A DNA stretch of 64,000 nucleotides from Primulina eburnea (lineage: Eukaryota; Streptophyta; Magnoliopsida; Lamiales; Gesneriaceae), in the NCBI RefSeq assembly GCF_022965805.1, contig NC_133104.1, positions 23,742,069-23,806,068 on the forward strand, in the 5' to 3' direction. The notes under the pieces are model-generated. The model had not been told where the DNA came from. It saw only the letters and a list, made by a program, of their open reading frames with translations, and made no database searches. Of the stretch, positions 55,724-64,000 are shown in pieces. The position numbers and the translations under genes were made by a program. Numbering within the stretch: position 1 is the first letter of the stretch; the number at the start of each line of letters is the position of its first letter.

Positions 55724-56772
55724 TCTTTCAATTCAACTGGTGCCATTCTGTACGGAGCTCTAGAAATCGGTAATGTACCTGGCATCAGTTCAATGCTGAA
55801 GTCTATCTCTCTAACTGGAGGTAATCCCGGGATCTCATCTGGGAAAACGTCAGCAAACTCACGTACCACTGGCAGATCTGCCAATGCTGGACTCGACTTC
55901 AGTAAATCTACTGAATATACAAGGAACCCTTCTGCTCCTTTCTGCAACAATCGAGTCATAGATAGTACGGATACTAAAGGAATTCTCGATCTAGAACCCT
56001 TACCGTAAAATTTCCACTCTTCAACCATATCTGGTCTAAATCTTACTATCTTGTGGAAACAATCAACTGTAGCCCTGTACTTGGTTAGCATATCAATACC
56101 GATAATACAGTCAAAGTCAGACAACCCAAGTACGATGCAATCTAACTCAATCTTATGCCCGTCATACTGTAGCATACAATGTTTAACCGAATTCACGGAT
56201 ATCAAACCCGTCCCCAAAGGCAAAGAGACAGACACTACAGTAGCTAAAGACTCTACAGGCAATGCATGACTTAATGCAAATCGTTCAGAAATAAATGTGT
56301 GTGAAGCACCGGTATCAATTAATACGTAAGCAGGATAACCACATAAAGAACAGTTACCTGCCACCACGTCATCTGGTGCTTCCTGGGCCTGCTCTTCTGT
56401 CAAAGCGAAGACTCTGGCCTGCTGTCTCGGAGGCTGACCACCTGTCTTGCTTCCTCCTGTCCTCTGCTGTGACTGAGCTGGCGCTGGCTGAAATGTATGA
56501 ACAGTAGCTGATCTTCTCTCAGTCTGTGTTGCTGATCCCGATGACTCGGCCCCCTGCGATCTTTGGGAACCTCTCTGGGGACACACTTTAGCAAATTGTC
56601 CCGGCTGTTTACAGAAATTGCAACTACCAGTCACTCCCTGGCATTGCTCAGTAGCATGTCTTCCTCCGCAAGTCTTGCAATATACTCCAGTGTAACTCTG
56701 GCTCTGTCCAGTCCCACCGGAGCTGGAAGAACTACTGCCAGATTTCTTGAATTGCTTTCCCCTGGCTTTCAA
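55720..56772 (-). pseudogene. E Gag zinc knuckle, protease and RT linker
   Basis: Same frame as E Gag beyond one TAA (56776-56778). C-x2-C pair in YCKTCGGRHATEQC, then CNFCKQPGQFAKVC, where the knuckle His is replaced by Gln (C and D keep His). A glutamine and proline-rich stretch follows. Protease: LIDTGASHTFIS with D-T-G near 56310 and LDCIVLGLSDFDCIIGIDML. Then [26 protein letters not shown] and LMPGTLPISRAPYRMAP. Ends in a frameshift at about 55723. Confidence 0.94.
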
Positions 56773-56775
56773 AAA

Positions 56776-57465
56776 TTATTTCTTTCCTCCACTACTGCTG
56801 CCACCCTCAAATCTGGGAGGTGGTTGCTGTGGTCTCGGTGCTGGAGGCACAAATGAAGCCCCTTTCTGTCTCATCAGACCGGCTTCTGCTCCCTTGGCTC
56901 TGTTCAGGGTATCAGTAAAATTATTCGGTCGCCCTGTGTTCACCAATGTGAAAATATCGGGGTTCAGGCCATTGATGAACTGGTCAGCAGTAGCTTCTTC
57001 GCTGTCAGCCACATGTGGAGCAAATTTCAGCAAGGAGGAGAACTTTGACACGTACTCCTCTATGTTCATCTGTCCTTGCTTTAGATTGGCAAACTCCGCC
57101 CCCTTATCCTTTCGGTACGATACTGGAAAGAATCGTTGAAAAAATTCAGTTCTAAATATATTGCAGGTAATATTCGTACCTCTATGCTCCATGGCTCTCT
57201 TCCTCGTAATCCACCAGTCCTTGGCAACATCGTGCAACTGGTGTCCAATTAATTTCACCCTCTTCTCTTCTGTATACTCCAAGGATTCGAACAGCATCTC
57301 TATATCATCAAGCCAACTCTCACACTCCACAGCGTTCTCTGTGCCTTTCAAGGTTGGCGGATGAAATGACTGAAATCGTTTTAGAAACGTTTCCATTGGA
57401 GTCGGTGTGACATCCATTTTAGGATTGGATGTAATTCCCTGTTCTGGTAATCGTCTCGGAGGCAT
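56776..57465 (-). pseudogene. E Gag, N-terminal and core
   Basis: ATG at 57463-57465 begins MPPRRLPEQGITSNPKMD, followed by PTPMETFLKRFQSFHPP, CESWLDDIEMLFESLEY, DWWITRKRA, FFQRFFPVSYRKDKGAEFAN, LKQGQMNIEEYVSKFS and FINGLNPDIFTLVNTGRP, the retrotrans_gag core shared with D. A stop codon at 56776-56778 cuts it before the zinc knuckle. Otherwise intact for 229 codons. Confidence 0.95.
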
Positions 57466-57725
57466 ATCTGATAATCAAATAGATTAGCAACAAATACCAC
57501 AATTCTGTTTCAATCATCCTCTGATCATCTTACTGCTGATCTAGAATCAGTACTGATCCAATCTCAATAAAACATATTACTATATCAAATCAGACAAACA
57601 AGTAACATGTAATAAAGCAGTAAGACATACTAGCATTCAAAAGCAGGAAAGAAAACCTCAATCTACCCCGCTCACTAGCCTCTTCTATCTCAATCTAAAG
57701 GATCTATCGCTCTGATACCACCTGT
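57466..57725 (-). other. E leader with primer-binding site
   Basis: GCTCTGATACCA at 57709-57720, 5 bp from the right LTR. The segment CTATCTCAATCTAAAGGATC before it is shared with C. Confidence 0.92.
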
Positions 57726-59068
57726 TGTGGGGACCCGGACGCTAATCATCTTTTTAATCATGATTGGGACTAATTAATCAATTATAGTAAACAGGGTCTA
57801 ATTAATTTTTTTTTTTAAATGCGGAAGGTAATGGAATCAAACTCCTATACATATCAGTATAAAAGTATAAATCTCATAAAATATACAATCATACATACTC
57901 AAGTTCAACAACTAATATCCAGAGTTTAAACCCTATCTCTAGTCCAAGTCCGTAGTCTCCACTCTAACTCGATCTTTCTTCACCTCTGTAACCCTGAACT
58001 TGTCCCACCTGTTGTCATGCACACATACAAACAAGACAACAGCCGAATAACTCCGGTGAGATACACATATCCCAGTATAAACAATGTATTAAATGCAATC
58101 ATATAAAACATATATAAAAGCATAAACAAACATCAACACATGTATCTAGTCTGACTACATGAATCAATGACTCGTGATCTAATCTTATCTTATCTCAAAT
58201 CTAGGGATCCCAATCTAATTTAGACTTTGGTATGCTGTATCGAGTGTCTGAGATAGACGTCGATCTACATCTAAGGCTCTTCGATACACCGTAAGTCTAG
58301 AGTCTTATCGGTTCTGAGAAAGACTCGGCGGTTCTGCCCTAGCTAGGCTGATCTGCCCTAGACTCGGACTCTGACTTTTTTCTAAGTCAATAAATTAACA
58401 TATCAATCTGATAATCTGCAAATATCCATGCAATAAAATAAAGTATGTGATTTAGGGAAACTCAAGTCAAACCTAACTCGAGTTGTGCAATCCCGAATCA
58501 ACATTTATTTATACCTTTCTTGTTGTCGAGCTGGCACAATCAAAGTCTTGATTCAAAGTCTGTCACTGTTCAATCTGGCAATGACAATATCAATATTCTG
58601 TATCAATATTCTAATCAAATCACAATGTCTCTGTTTTATCAAATTCTGACAGTACAACAGTACAATCTGGCGATACTGATAATACTATATCAGTCTATAT
58701 CTATTCCAAACATTTACAATCAACCACCATACAAACCTGATATCAATTCTAGTCAATTTCATTCTGAAATTCATAACAATTCCATAATCGGTCTGTTTCT
58801 TAATCTGACTTCGATTCTACGCTGTCTAACATGTCAAGAACAACATATATGACGTGTATTCAATTCTAACAACATCATAATTTCAAAACATGTCAAAACG
58901 TAGTAAAACTTACGTCCAGTTGTAGCCTACGTTGCTAGGAACTCGATACCGAAGTCGGAATTAAAATCTAACGGACGGATTTCTCACAAAAGGCGTAAGG
59001 ATTTTCACTCTTTTCCCCAAACCCTTTTCTCGATTATATTCTGAGGATTCTGAAGAATTTCGTTTGTA

Positions 59069-59100
<32 letters not shown>

Positions 59101-59426
59101 CATTGCATGATTTCAAAACGTGGCCTCTTCTTTCGCAAAACACGTCGCACCGCGGGTGCGGTAGCTTCCCGACCGCGGGTGCGCTCATGCTTCGGCAGTC
59201 TTATCTATTTGCTGAAATTGCACGACCGTGGGTGCGGTCTTGTTCGCACCGCGGGTGCGGTGTCTTCCTGAGCGCGGGTGCGGTGTTGCTTCGGCAACAC
59301 ATGCTGAAATTCAAAATAAATAGCCGCACATTCTCTTAAATCGTGTCTCAGTTGGCCCTTTTGTAATCACGTTAAATTATAAGTCAATAATCCTTGATTA
59401 ACAGTGATTAATTCTCGGGCATTACA
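57726..59426 (-). repeat. Right LTR of E (1701 bp)
   Basis: Starts TGTGGGGACCCGGACGC and ends CTCGGGCATTACA. U3 array words at 59149, 59172, 59225, 59248 and 59271 (23-bp pairs, 76-bp repeat). TA tract 59067-59100 just downstream on minus. Short frames over it, including YIYIYI, are not genes. Confidence 0.95.
59149..59285 (-). promoter_or_regulatory. U3 array of E (right LTR)
   Basis: Five ACCGCGGGTGCGGT-type words; steps are 23, 53, 23 and 23 bp. The first and third, and second and fourth, are 76 bp apart. It sits about 48 bp from the TA tract. Confidence 0.88.
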
Positions 59427-59773
59427 AAAGGAATCTTAGCTCGAGAACCTTTACCATAGAATGTCCAGTGATCTGTCATATCAGGTCTAAACTTAACAAC
59501 CTTCTGAAAACAATCTACAATAGCCTTGTATCTTGTCGACATGTCAATACCATCTATGCAGTAAAAATCAGACATCTCCAATACAATACAATCAAGTTCA
59601 ATGACATTATCCTCATAACGAAAATCACAACCATATATCATTTCAGTTGACCTCATCACTTTGCCCAGTTGAGTAGAAATAGATAATGTAGATGATAATG
59701 GCATAGAACGCAATGAATGTAATGTGACAAAGTGCTCAGCTATGAAAGTATGTGATGCACCAGTATCCATCAA
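59427..59773 (-). pseudogene. D protease and linker, cut by E
   Basis: In order: MDTGASHTFIAEHF (D-T-G active site), LDCIVLEMSDFYCIDGIDM and FYGKGSRAKIPF, then E. The reading order resumes at 48888 beyond E. Shifted by one frame relative to D Gag, so either a programmed or a mutational frameshift lies near 59770. Confidence 0.93.
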
Positions 59774-60972
59774 AACATAAGCAGGATAATCTGAGAGAAA
59801 ACAATTACCTGCAATGACATTATCTGGAGCATTATATGCCTCATCCTCAGTGAGTGCAAAAATCGAGCCTGCTGTCTTGGTGGCTGTCCTACCCTGTGGC
59901 TACCACTCTGTTGGTTCTGATCTGACCGGTTTGATTGTTGATAAGAGTGAATTGTATGGTTCTGACGATTATGGTGAGGTGTCTGTCTCGATAATCCACC
60001 ACTCTGAGACATATCACTGCCACGGTTAGGACACACTCGAGCATAGTGTCCTACCTGGTTACACAAGTGGCAAGCTCCTGAGATTCCTCTACACTGATTG
60101 GTATAATGTCTACCACCACACTGACCACAAGTCGGGGCCGAATAACCAGTACTCTGAACTGAACCAGACTGTCTCGATCCACTAGAACTCGAAAGATTAC
60201 TGCCATGCCTCTTAAATTGTTTGCCTCTAGCCTTGAACTGCTCTCTTATGTTGCCACTGTTACCACCAGTATTACCCTGTCTGAACTGCTGTCGAAACGG
60301 TGGCTGTTGGGGTCTTTGTGAATATTGAGAACCTCTCTGCCTAATGATTCCAGTTTCAGCTCCCTTGGCTCGATCAAGAGCCTCAGCAAAAGTGTTAGGC
60401 CTTCCAGTATTAACCAGGGTAAAGATATCAGGATTAAGACCATTTATGAAGTGATCAGCCTTAGCTTCTTCATCGGATGCTACATGAGGAGCAAATCTCA
60501 GTAAATTCGAGAACTTAGCAACATAGTCCTCAATATTCAGATTTCCCTGCTTTAAATTAGCAAACTCAGCTCCCCTATCTTTCCTGTAAGAGGTAGGAAA
60601 GAAACGCTGATAAAATTCAGATTTAAAAATATCCCAGGTAACAATCGTACCTCGACCCTCTGAAGCTTTCTTGGTCATTATCCACCAACTCTTAGCAACA
60701 TCCAAGAACTGATGAACAACTAATTTGATTCTACGATCATCTGGATATTCAAGATACTCAAATAATTGATCTATATTCTCCAACCAGTTCTCACACTCTA
60801 ATGCATTCTCGGTACCCTTCAACATCGGTGGGTGCAAAGACTGAAATCTGGCTAACAGTATCTCCATCGGAGTCGGAGTTATATCCATCTGAGTATGAGT
60901 AGCACTGCCCTGATCTTGTGCCACTGGTATGTACTGTCTAGGTCTACCACGACCTCTACCTCGAGTAGCCAT
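59770..60972 (-). CDS. D Gag, open frame of about 400 codons
   Basis: The ATG at 60970-60972 begins MATRGRGRGRPRQYIP; I chose it over an in-frame upstream start because the basic RGRGR N terminus is Gag-like and the upstream codons are leader. Core: PTPMEILLARFQSLHPP, CENWLENIDQLFEYLEY, SWWIMTKKA, FYQRFFPTSYRKDRGAEFAN, LKQGNLNIEDYVAKFS and FINGLNPDIFTLVNTGRP. Zinc knuckle CHLCNQVGHYARVC near 60050. No stop through the Gag region. The last part (HSLRMRHIMLQ onward) is out of frame relative to the protease. Gag forms the particle and packages RNA. Confidence 0.94.
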   Translation of the reverse strand: MATRGRGRGRPRQYIPVAQDQGSATHTQMDITPTPMEILLARFQSLHPPMLKGTENALECENWLENIDQLFEYLEYPDDRRIKLVVHQFLDVAKSWWIMTKKASEGRGTIVTWDIFKSEFYQRFFPTSYRKDRGAEFANLKQGNLNIEDYVAKFSNLLRFAPHVASDEEAKADHFINGLNPDIFTLVNTGRPNTFAEALDRAKGAETGIIRQRGSQYSQRPQQPPFRQQFRQGNTGGNSGNIREQFKARGKQFKRHGSNLSSSSGSRQSGSVQSTGYSAPTCGQCGGRHYTNQCRGISGACHLCNQVGHYARVCPNRGSDMSQSGGLSRQTPHHNRQNHTIHSYQQSNRSDQNQQSGSHRVGQPPRQQARFLHSLRMRHIMLQIMSLQVIVFSQIILLMF

Positions 60973-61233
60973 GTCTGATATAAAATAGATCAAACACATA
61001 TAAAATCACAATATCATAATCATCTCAATCTTGTATCAATCATCTCTGGTTCTCGAGACTTAACAATCTCAAAAATTCTCGAATAAAGCTCAACAATATA
61101 ATATCTCAATTTAAATCATGTATTTCACATCATAGCACAATAAAAATGCTAACAAATATATCACATGATCAAGCAATTCAAACTGACTCGATCTACCATA
61201 TTCCCAAATATCTTACGCTCTGATACCATCTAA
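60973..61233 (-). other. D leader with primer-binding site
   Basis: GCTCTGATACCA at 61217-61228, 5 bp from the right LTR at 61234. AT-rich leader with no other feature. Confidence 0.9.
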
Positions 61234-62240
61234 TGTGGGGCCCCGGGTCCGATATCTAATAATAATAATTATAATTGTAACAAACCAAATGATTTAATAA
61301 AATACATAATTTGTTGTTCACAAATCCACATAAACATCGTCAAAATATTTTAATTGTCTCAAATGTTTGAATATAAGTTTCAACATGCCAAAATAAACTA
61401 GTGAACCAAAGAAATCCAAACATCATCACATAGCTCCTAAGACCCGAGAATCCCACTCTAACTCGTGTCTCCTCGCCTGGAGCTGGACTCTGGCATCCCA
61501 AGCCTCGCCTCACCTACCGTCAAGCCCATAAAAACAAAGGTAGCCGACATGCCGGTGAGTATAAACCCAGTATGATACAATCAATAACATATGAGAATTA
61601 AAATGACAATTATTTTATATTAGATTCATCAAGATGCAATATAATGCAATGCATGATCAGAAGCTGTGGGGTATCAATAAATCTCAAGATCAAGTGAATC
61701 ATCTGGTCATAGGGTACCCAAGGGAATAGAATCACCCAGCAACATCCACCGACTCATCCGCTCGGGGTAGAGTGCTGTGTTCTACAATCCCAGGACTATG
61801 GTGCGCCTATAGAGAGTGTTCAGGCCATAGCAGTGACCTCCGCATACACTATGCCAACTAAACTATAGCCCCATACGTCCAACAAATCAATAAATCAAGG
61901 CGACCTCCGCCGTATCAAATTTGAATCAAAAAGTGGCTCAATATGCAATGTAATGATGCAAATCAATATCATCATTTCGATATCATAATCAACTCATCTC
62001 AATACAACAATCATCATCAAATCACCAATTGTTCATCGAGCCATAGAGTTTTCAATTTAACATAAAAATGATACATTTACCTCGTATGTTATCGACCGTA
62101 ACATACCTTTCAAATATTACCAAAAGAAGATCGAAATGTGTAGGTGAGAAGTCCTGAACCTCTGAATTCTACTATAACTCAAGAACTCAGATCATTTATC
62201 AAAACAGAGCAATTTCTGTACAAAATTCATAATTAATTCA
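61234..62240 (-). repeat. Right LTR of D, truncated
   Basis: Starts TGTGGGGCCCCGGGTCC and follows the left LTR to TAATTAATTCA at 62240, about 970 bp in, with few differences. The remaining part of about 1.1 kb, with the U3 array, is deleted. Confidence 0.93.
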
Positions 62241-62254
62241 CCCAGCAACATCCA
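62241..62254. other. Templated filler at the D/H deletion junction
   Basis: CCCAGCAACATCCA joins D to H. The phrase CACCCAGCAACATCCAC also occurs inside the D LTR at about 61734, 500 bp away, so it looks copied from there during end-joining repair. Confidence 0.7.
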
Positions 62255-63461
62255 CTCTCCTCCCTGCATGAGCTGAGACCTGCGCTGTTCTAACCACATG
62301 CTCTCGGGTGGAGTCCTCCTTGGCAAGGACTCCTCCCCAGCCCATGGTCTCGAGTCCTAGCGTGGCTAGGACTCTTCACTCAACTCATACCTGACCCTTG
62401 CTAGCCCTGGCCCCAGCCGAACCAAGCCATGCTAAGCTTTACCCAAAAACATGTCACACCTTCACCAAAACAGAAAATTGGTTCCAGCTTGTTTGTTCCT
62501 TGTTTGCTGCGATTTTGTGTGTGTTCTAGGCCTTTAAATTTCAAGAAAATCATCCTTAATCAAGTCCTAATCATGGAAGCCCCTTATACAATATAAAAAC
62601 ATGATTTTGGGAAGTAAAAACACAAGTTTAAAACACCTATGCATGTAGTTACGAAAATTCCATCTTGTGTGCCATGTTTTTCATTCAAAACAATTTTAAA
62701 TAATTACTATGGTATGAAAGATGAGAAAAGGAAGAAATATGGCGTGTCTTTGCGTTTTATACGCACGAATTGACGTTGACGATGAAGAACGGAGCAAAAC
62801 ATTTGGCTTTAAATCCTTGAACCTTCGAAAATTTCCTCTACAATTATTGAATGTGTGTGCCATGTGGTTGTGTGTTTTGGGAGAGAATTTCTGAATTTTT
62901 TTAACGTGGGAGGCTTGCACATGAGGGTAGGGTTTTAGGTGATTAGTGTATTAAATAGCTAATTAGATACTAACAAGGCTTTAGGCCTATTAAGCCTCTA
63001 AATTAAGCCCATTAGTCTTAACTAGAATTTAATAAAATATTATCAAGGTTTTTTTTTTTAAAAATAAAGTTTTGAATTTATTAGCCGGGTTGCCAAAAGC
63101 TCGTATTTTAGTTGAAAAAGCAACACCGATAAAATTTACGTCCCGGCGTATAAATCAACTCAAAACCCCTTATTTTCAAAATAGGAAAAACCAACAACCA
63201 TATTTTAAATAATTTTAAAATAATTATTTAATAAATTTTTTTTTTATGTTTTTCAGCTCTCGGTCTCCGTTCCTCGATCGCAACGCGAATAACCTTTAAA
63301 AATACATTTTTATGCAACAATGTAGAAAATTATATTTTAAACATGTAAATATGCACAACATAATTAATTAATGCAATTAAAACATTTAATTAAAATACAA
63401 GAGAATTTAATAATTGCATGCATGTGGTTTGCGTGGACCTTTAAATTTTCGGGGCGTTACA
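62255..63461 (-). repeat. Right LTR of H, partial, with empty sites
   Basis: Colinear with the left LTR pieces 24559-24724, 34409-34888 and 42950-43491. It carries uninterrupted sequence at the copia B site (62435-62439, AGCTT) and across the C site (about 62910). Ends TTTCGGGGCGTTACA. The early part of the LTR is deleted. Confidence 0.9.
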
Positions 63462-63466
63462 GCAGG
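63462..63466. repeat. Target-site duplication GCAGG, right copy (element H)
   Basis: GCAGG follows the H LTR end and matches 12122-12126. Confidence 0.85.
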
Positions 63467-64000
63467 TGCACTCCCTTTGACTGTCTTTAGCAGTAATGCT
63501 CTCAAAATTTCTATAAGCTTTTATAAACTCGTCTATAAGCTTTTATAAACTTTAGTTATAAGCTTATCGATTGATCATATCAAACTTATTTCTTATAAAT
63601 TCAACTCATTGAATTTATTATCTCAACAGGAACAAGTAAACCAGTACTTGTGTGACCCTTAATGGCTCAGGGATATAGCTAGTCGTGGGTTCACAACTCT
63701 TTGTGATTCAAGACATAATCTTTTATTTGGGCTTACCCTAATTTACCCCATTCTATGTATCAAATATTGATCATCAGAATGTCAGAAATCATATTTCTGA
63801 TTAAACCCATCAAATCATTGTAAGAACGTCTAGTAGCATCGCCCCATGATTCCCTATGCAACACTGATAGTGCCTGCAAGAACCAGTCGGTTATAATTAA
63901 CGTACAGTACGGTTCCTCATCTCATATATCCCGATCGAATCTGCAACTATTGGTTCATCGAGGGTTGCATAAAAATTCGACATATGTAACAAATATTTGA
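63467..64000 (-). mobile_element. Copia LTR J, second part, runs off the window
   Basis: Reads as the reverse complement of the copia LTR: GTGTGACCC, TAGCTAGTCGTGGGTTCAC, ACTCTTTGTGATTCA, GGGCTTACCCTA and CGCCCCATGAT correspond to 33280-33500 in copia B. It continues from 12126, with about 400 bp of LTR expected beyond the window. Confidence 0.9.

Larger units (their letters stand above)
48889..59426 (-). mobile_element. Element E: full-length gypsy chromovirus inserted in D pol
   Basis: Left LTR 48889-52889 (interrupted by F), polypurine tract 52890, pol and Gag on minus 52985-57465, primer site 57709-57720, right LTR 57726-59426, TSD AAAGG. Same domain order and primer as D, with Gag, protease, RT, RNase H, integrase and chromodomain-like tail. 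At least six nonsense codons and one frameshift. Shares LTR ends and leader with C and F. Confidence 0.95.
43674..62240 (-). mobile_element. Element D: gypsy chromovirus, split by E, right end deleted
   Basis: Left LTR 43674-45808, polypurine tract at 45809, pol at 45820-48888, then E (48889-59426), then protease and Gag (59427-60972), primer site 61217-61228 and a truncated right LTR (61234-62240). Joining the two sides of E at AAAGG restores the protease-RT linker reading order. D sits in the internal stub of H. The distal right LTR is deleted, so its own TSD (left candidate CCTCG, 43669-43673) cannot be confirmed. Confidence 0.93.
12127..63461 (-). mobile_element. Element H: outer gypsy element, split by all later insertions
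   Basis: H spans 51 kb because it contains G, copia B, C, D, E and F. Its own pieces are the left LTR (12127-13030, 23189-24724, 34409-34888, 42950-43491; about 3.4 kb in all), a 182-bp internal remnant (43492-43673) and the 3' two-fifths or less of the right LTR (62255-63461). The tract ATCTTCCCCCCTT after 43491 is a minus-strand polypurine tract. TSD GCAGG on both sides and copia LTR J on both flanks show it is one insertion. Its coding region is gone. Confidence 0.85.

Overview
The window is repeat-rich nuclear DNA of a flowering plant, and nearly all of it is nested LTR retrotransposons. The evidence is Ty1/copia and Ty3/gypsy chromovirus polyproteins, initiator-Met tRNA primer sites (TGGTATCAGAGC), polypurine tracts, TG...CA LTR ends and 5-bp target-site duplications (TSDs). 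I found no host gene, tRNA, rRNA, CRISPR array or prokaryotic feature. The species cannot be named from what is visible.

Left block (1-9812). A 5'-truncated, decayed copia element (copia A, + strand, 3875-9812) is interrupted in its leader by the end of a gypsy LTR (G', 3781-3874). G' is itself interrupted by the end of another gypsy LTR (F', 1-437) and by a complete but nearly empty element, K (443-3780). K has two 1503-bp LTRs in which I see no difference, only 332 bp between them, and TSD TTATG. From 9813 to 11099 I recognise nothing.

Right block (11100-64000). This is one Russian-doll locus. A minus-strand copia LTR (J, 11100-12126 and 63467 to beyond the window) was hit by gypsy element H (12127-63461, TSD GCAGG on both sides, 51 kb apart). 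The long left LTR of H then received gypsy G (13031-23188, TSD CTTTT), copia B (24725-34408, TSD AGCKT) and non-autonomous gypsy C (34889-42949, TSD CGCRT). The internal part of H received gypsy D (43674-62240). The pol gene of D was hit by gypsy E (48889-59426, TSD AAAGG). The TA-rich tract in the left LTR of E was hit by solo LTR F (50254-52382, TSD TATAT). A deletion with templated filler (62241-62254) joins the right LTR of D to the right LTR of H, which keeps an uninterrupted copy of the sites hit by copia B and C.

Coding state. Every polyprotein is broken by stops or frameshifts. The best preserved frames are D pol (45820-48108, more than 750 codons from the end of RT to a chromodomain-like tail) and D gag (59770-60972). 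The gypsy elements are chromovirus-type, resembling the Tekay/Del group: Gag, protease, RT, RNase H and integrase, ending in a GPY/F motif and an E-E-A-T-W chromodomain-like tail.

Most interesting signal. Several gypsy LTR families with unrelated sequence (K, F'/E/F, C, G, more weakly D) carry the same kind of array just upstream of the TATA region. Each has a family-specific CpG-rich palindromic word, in most families paired at about 20-23 bp, with the pair repeated every 69-76 bp. The words differ between families while the spacing is kept.
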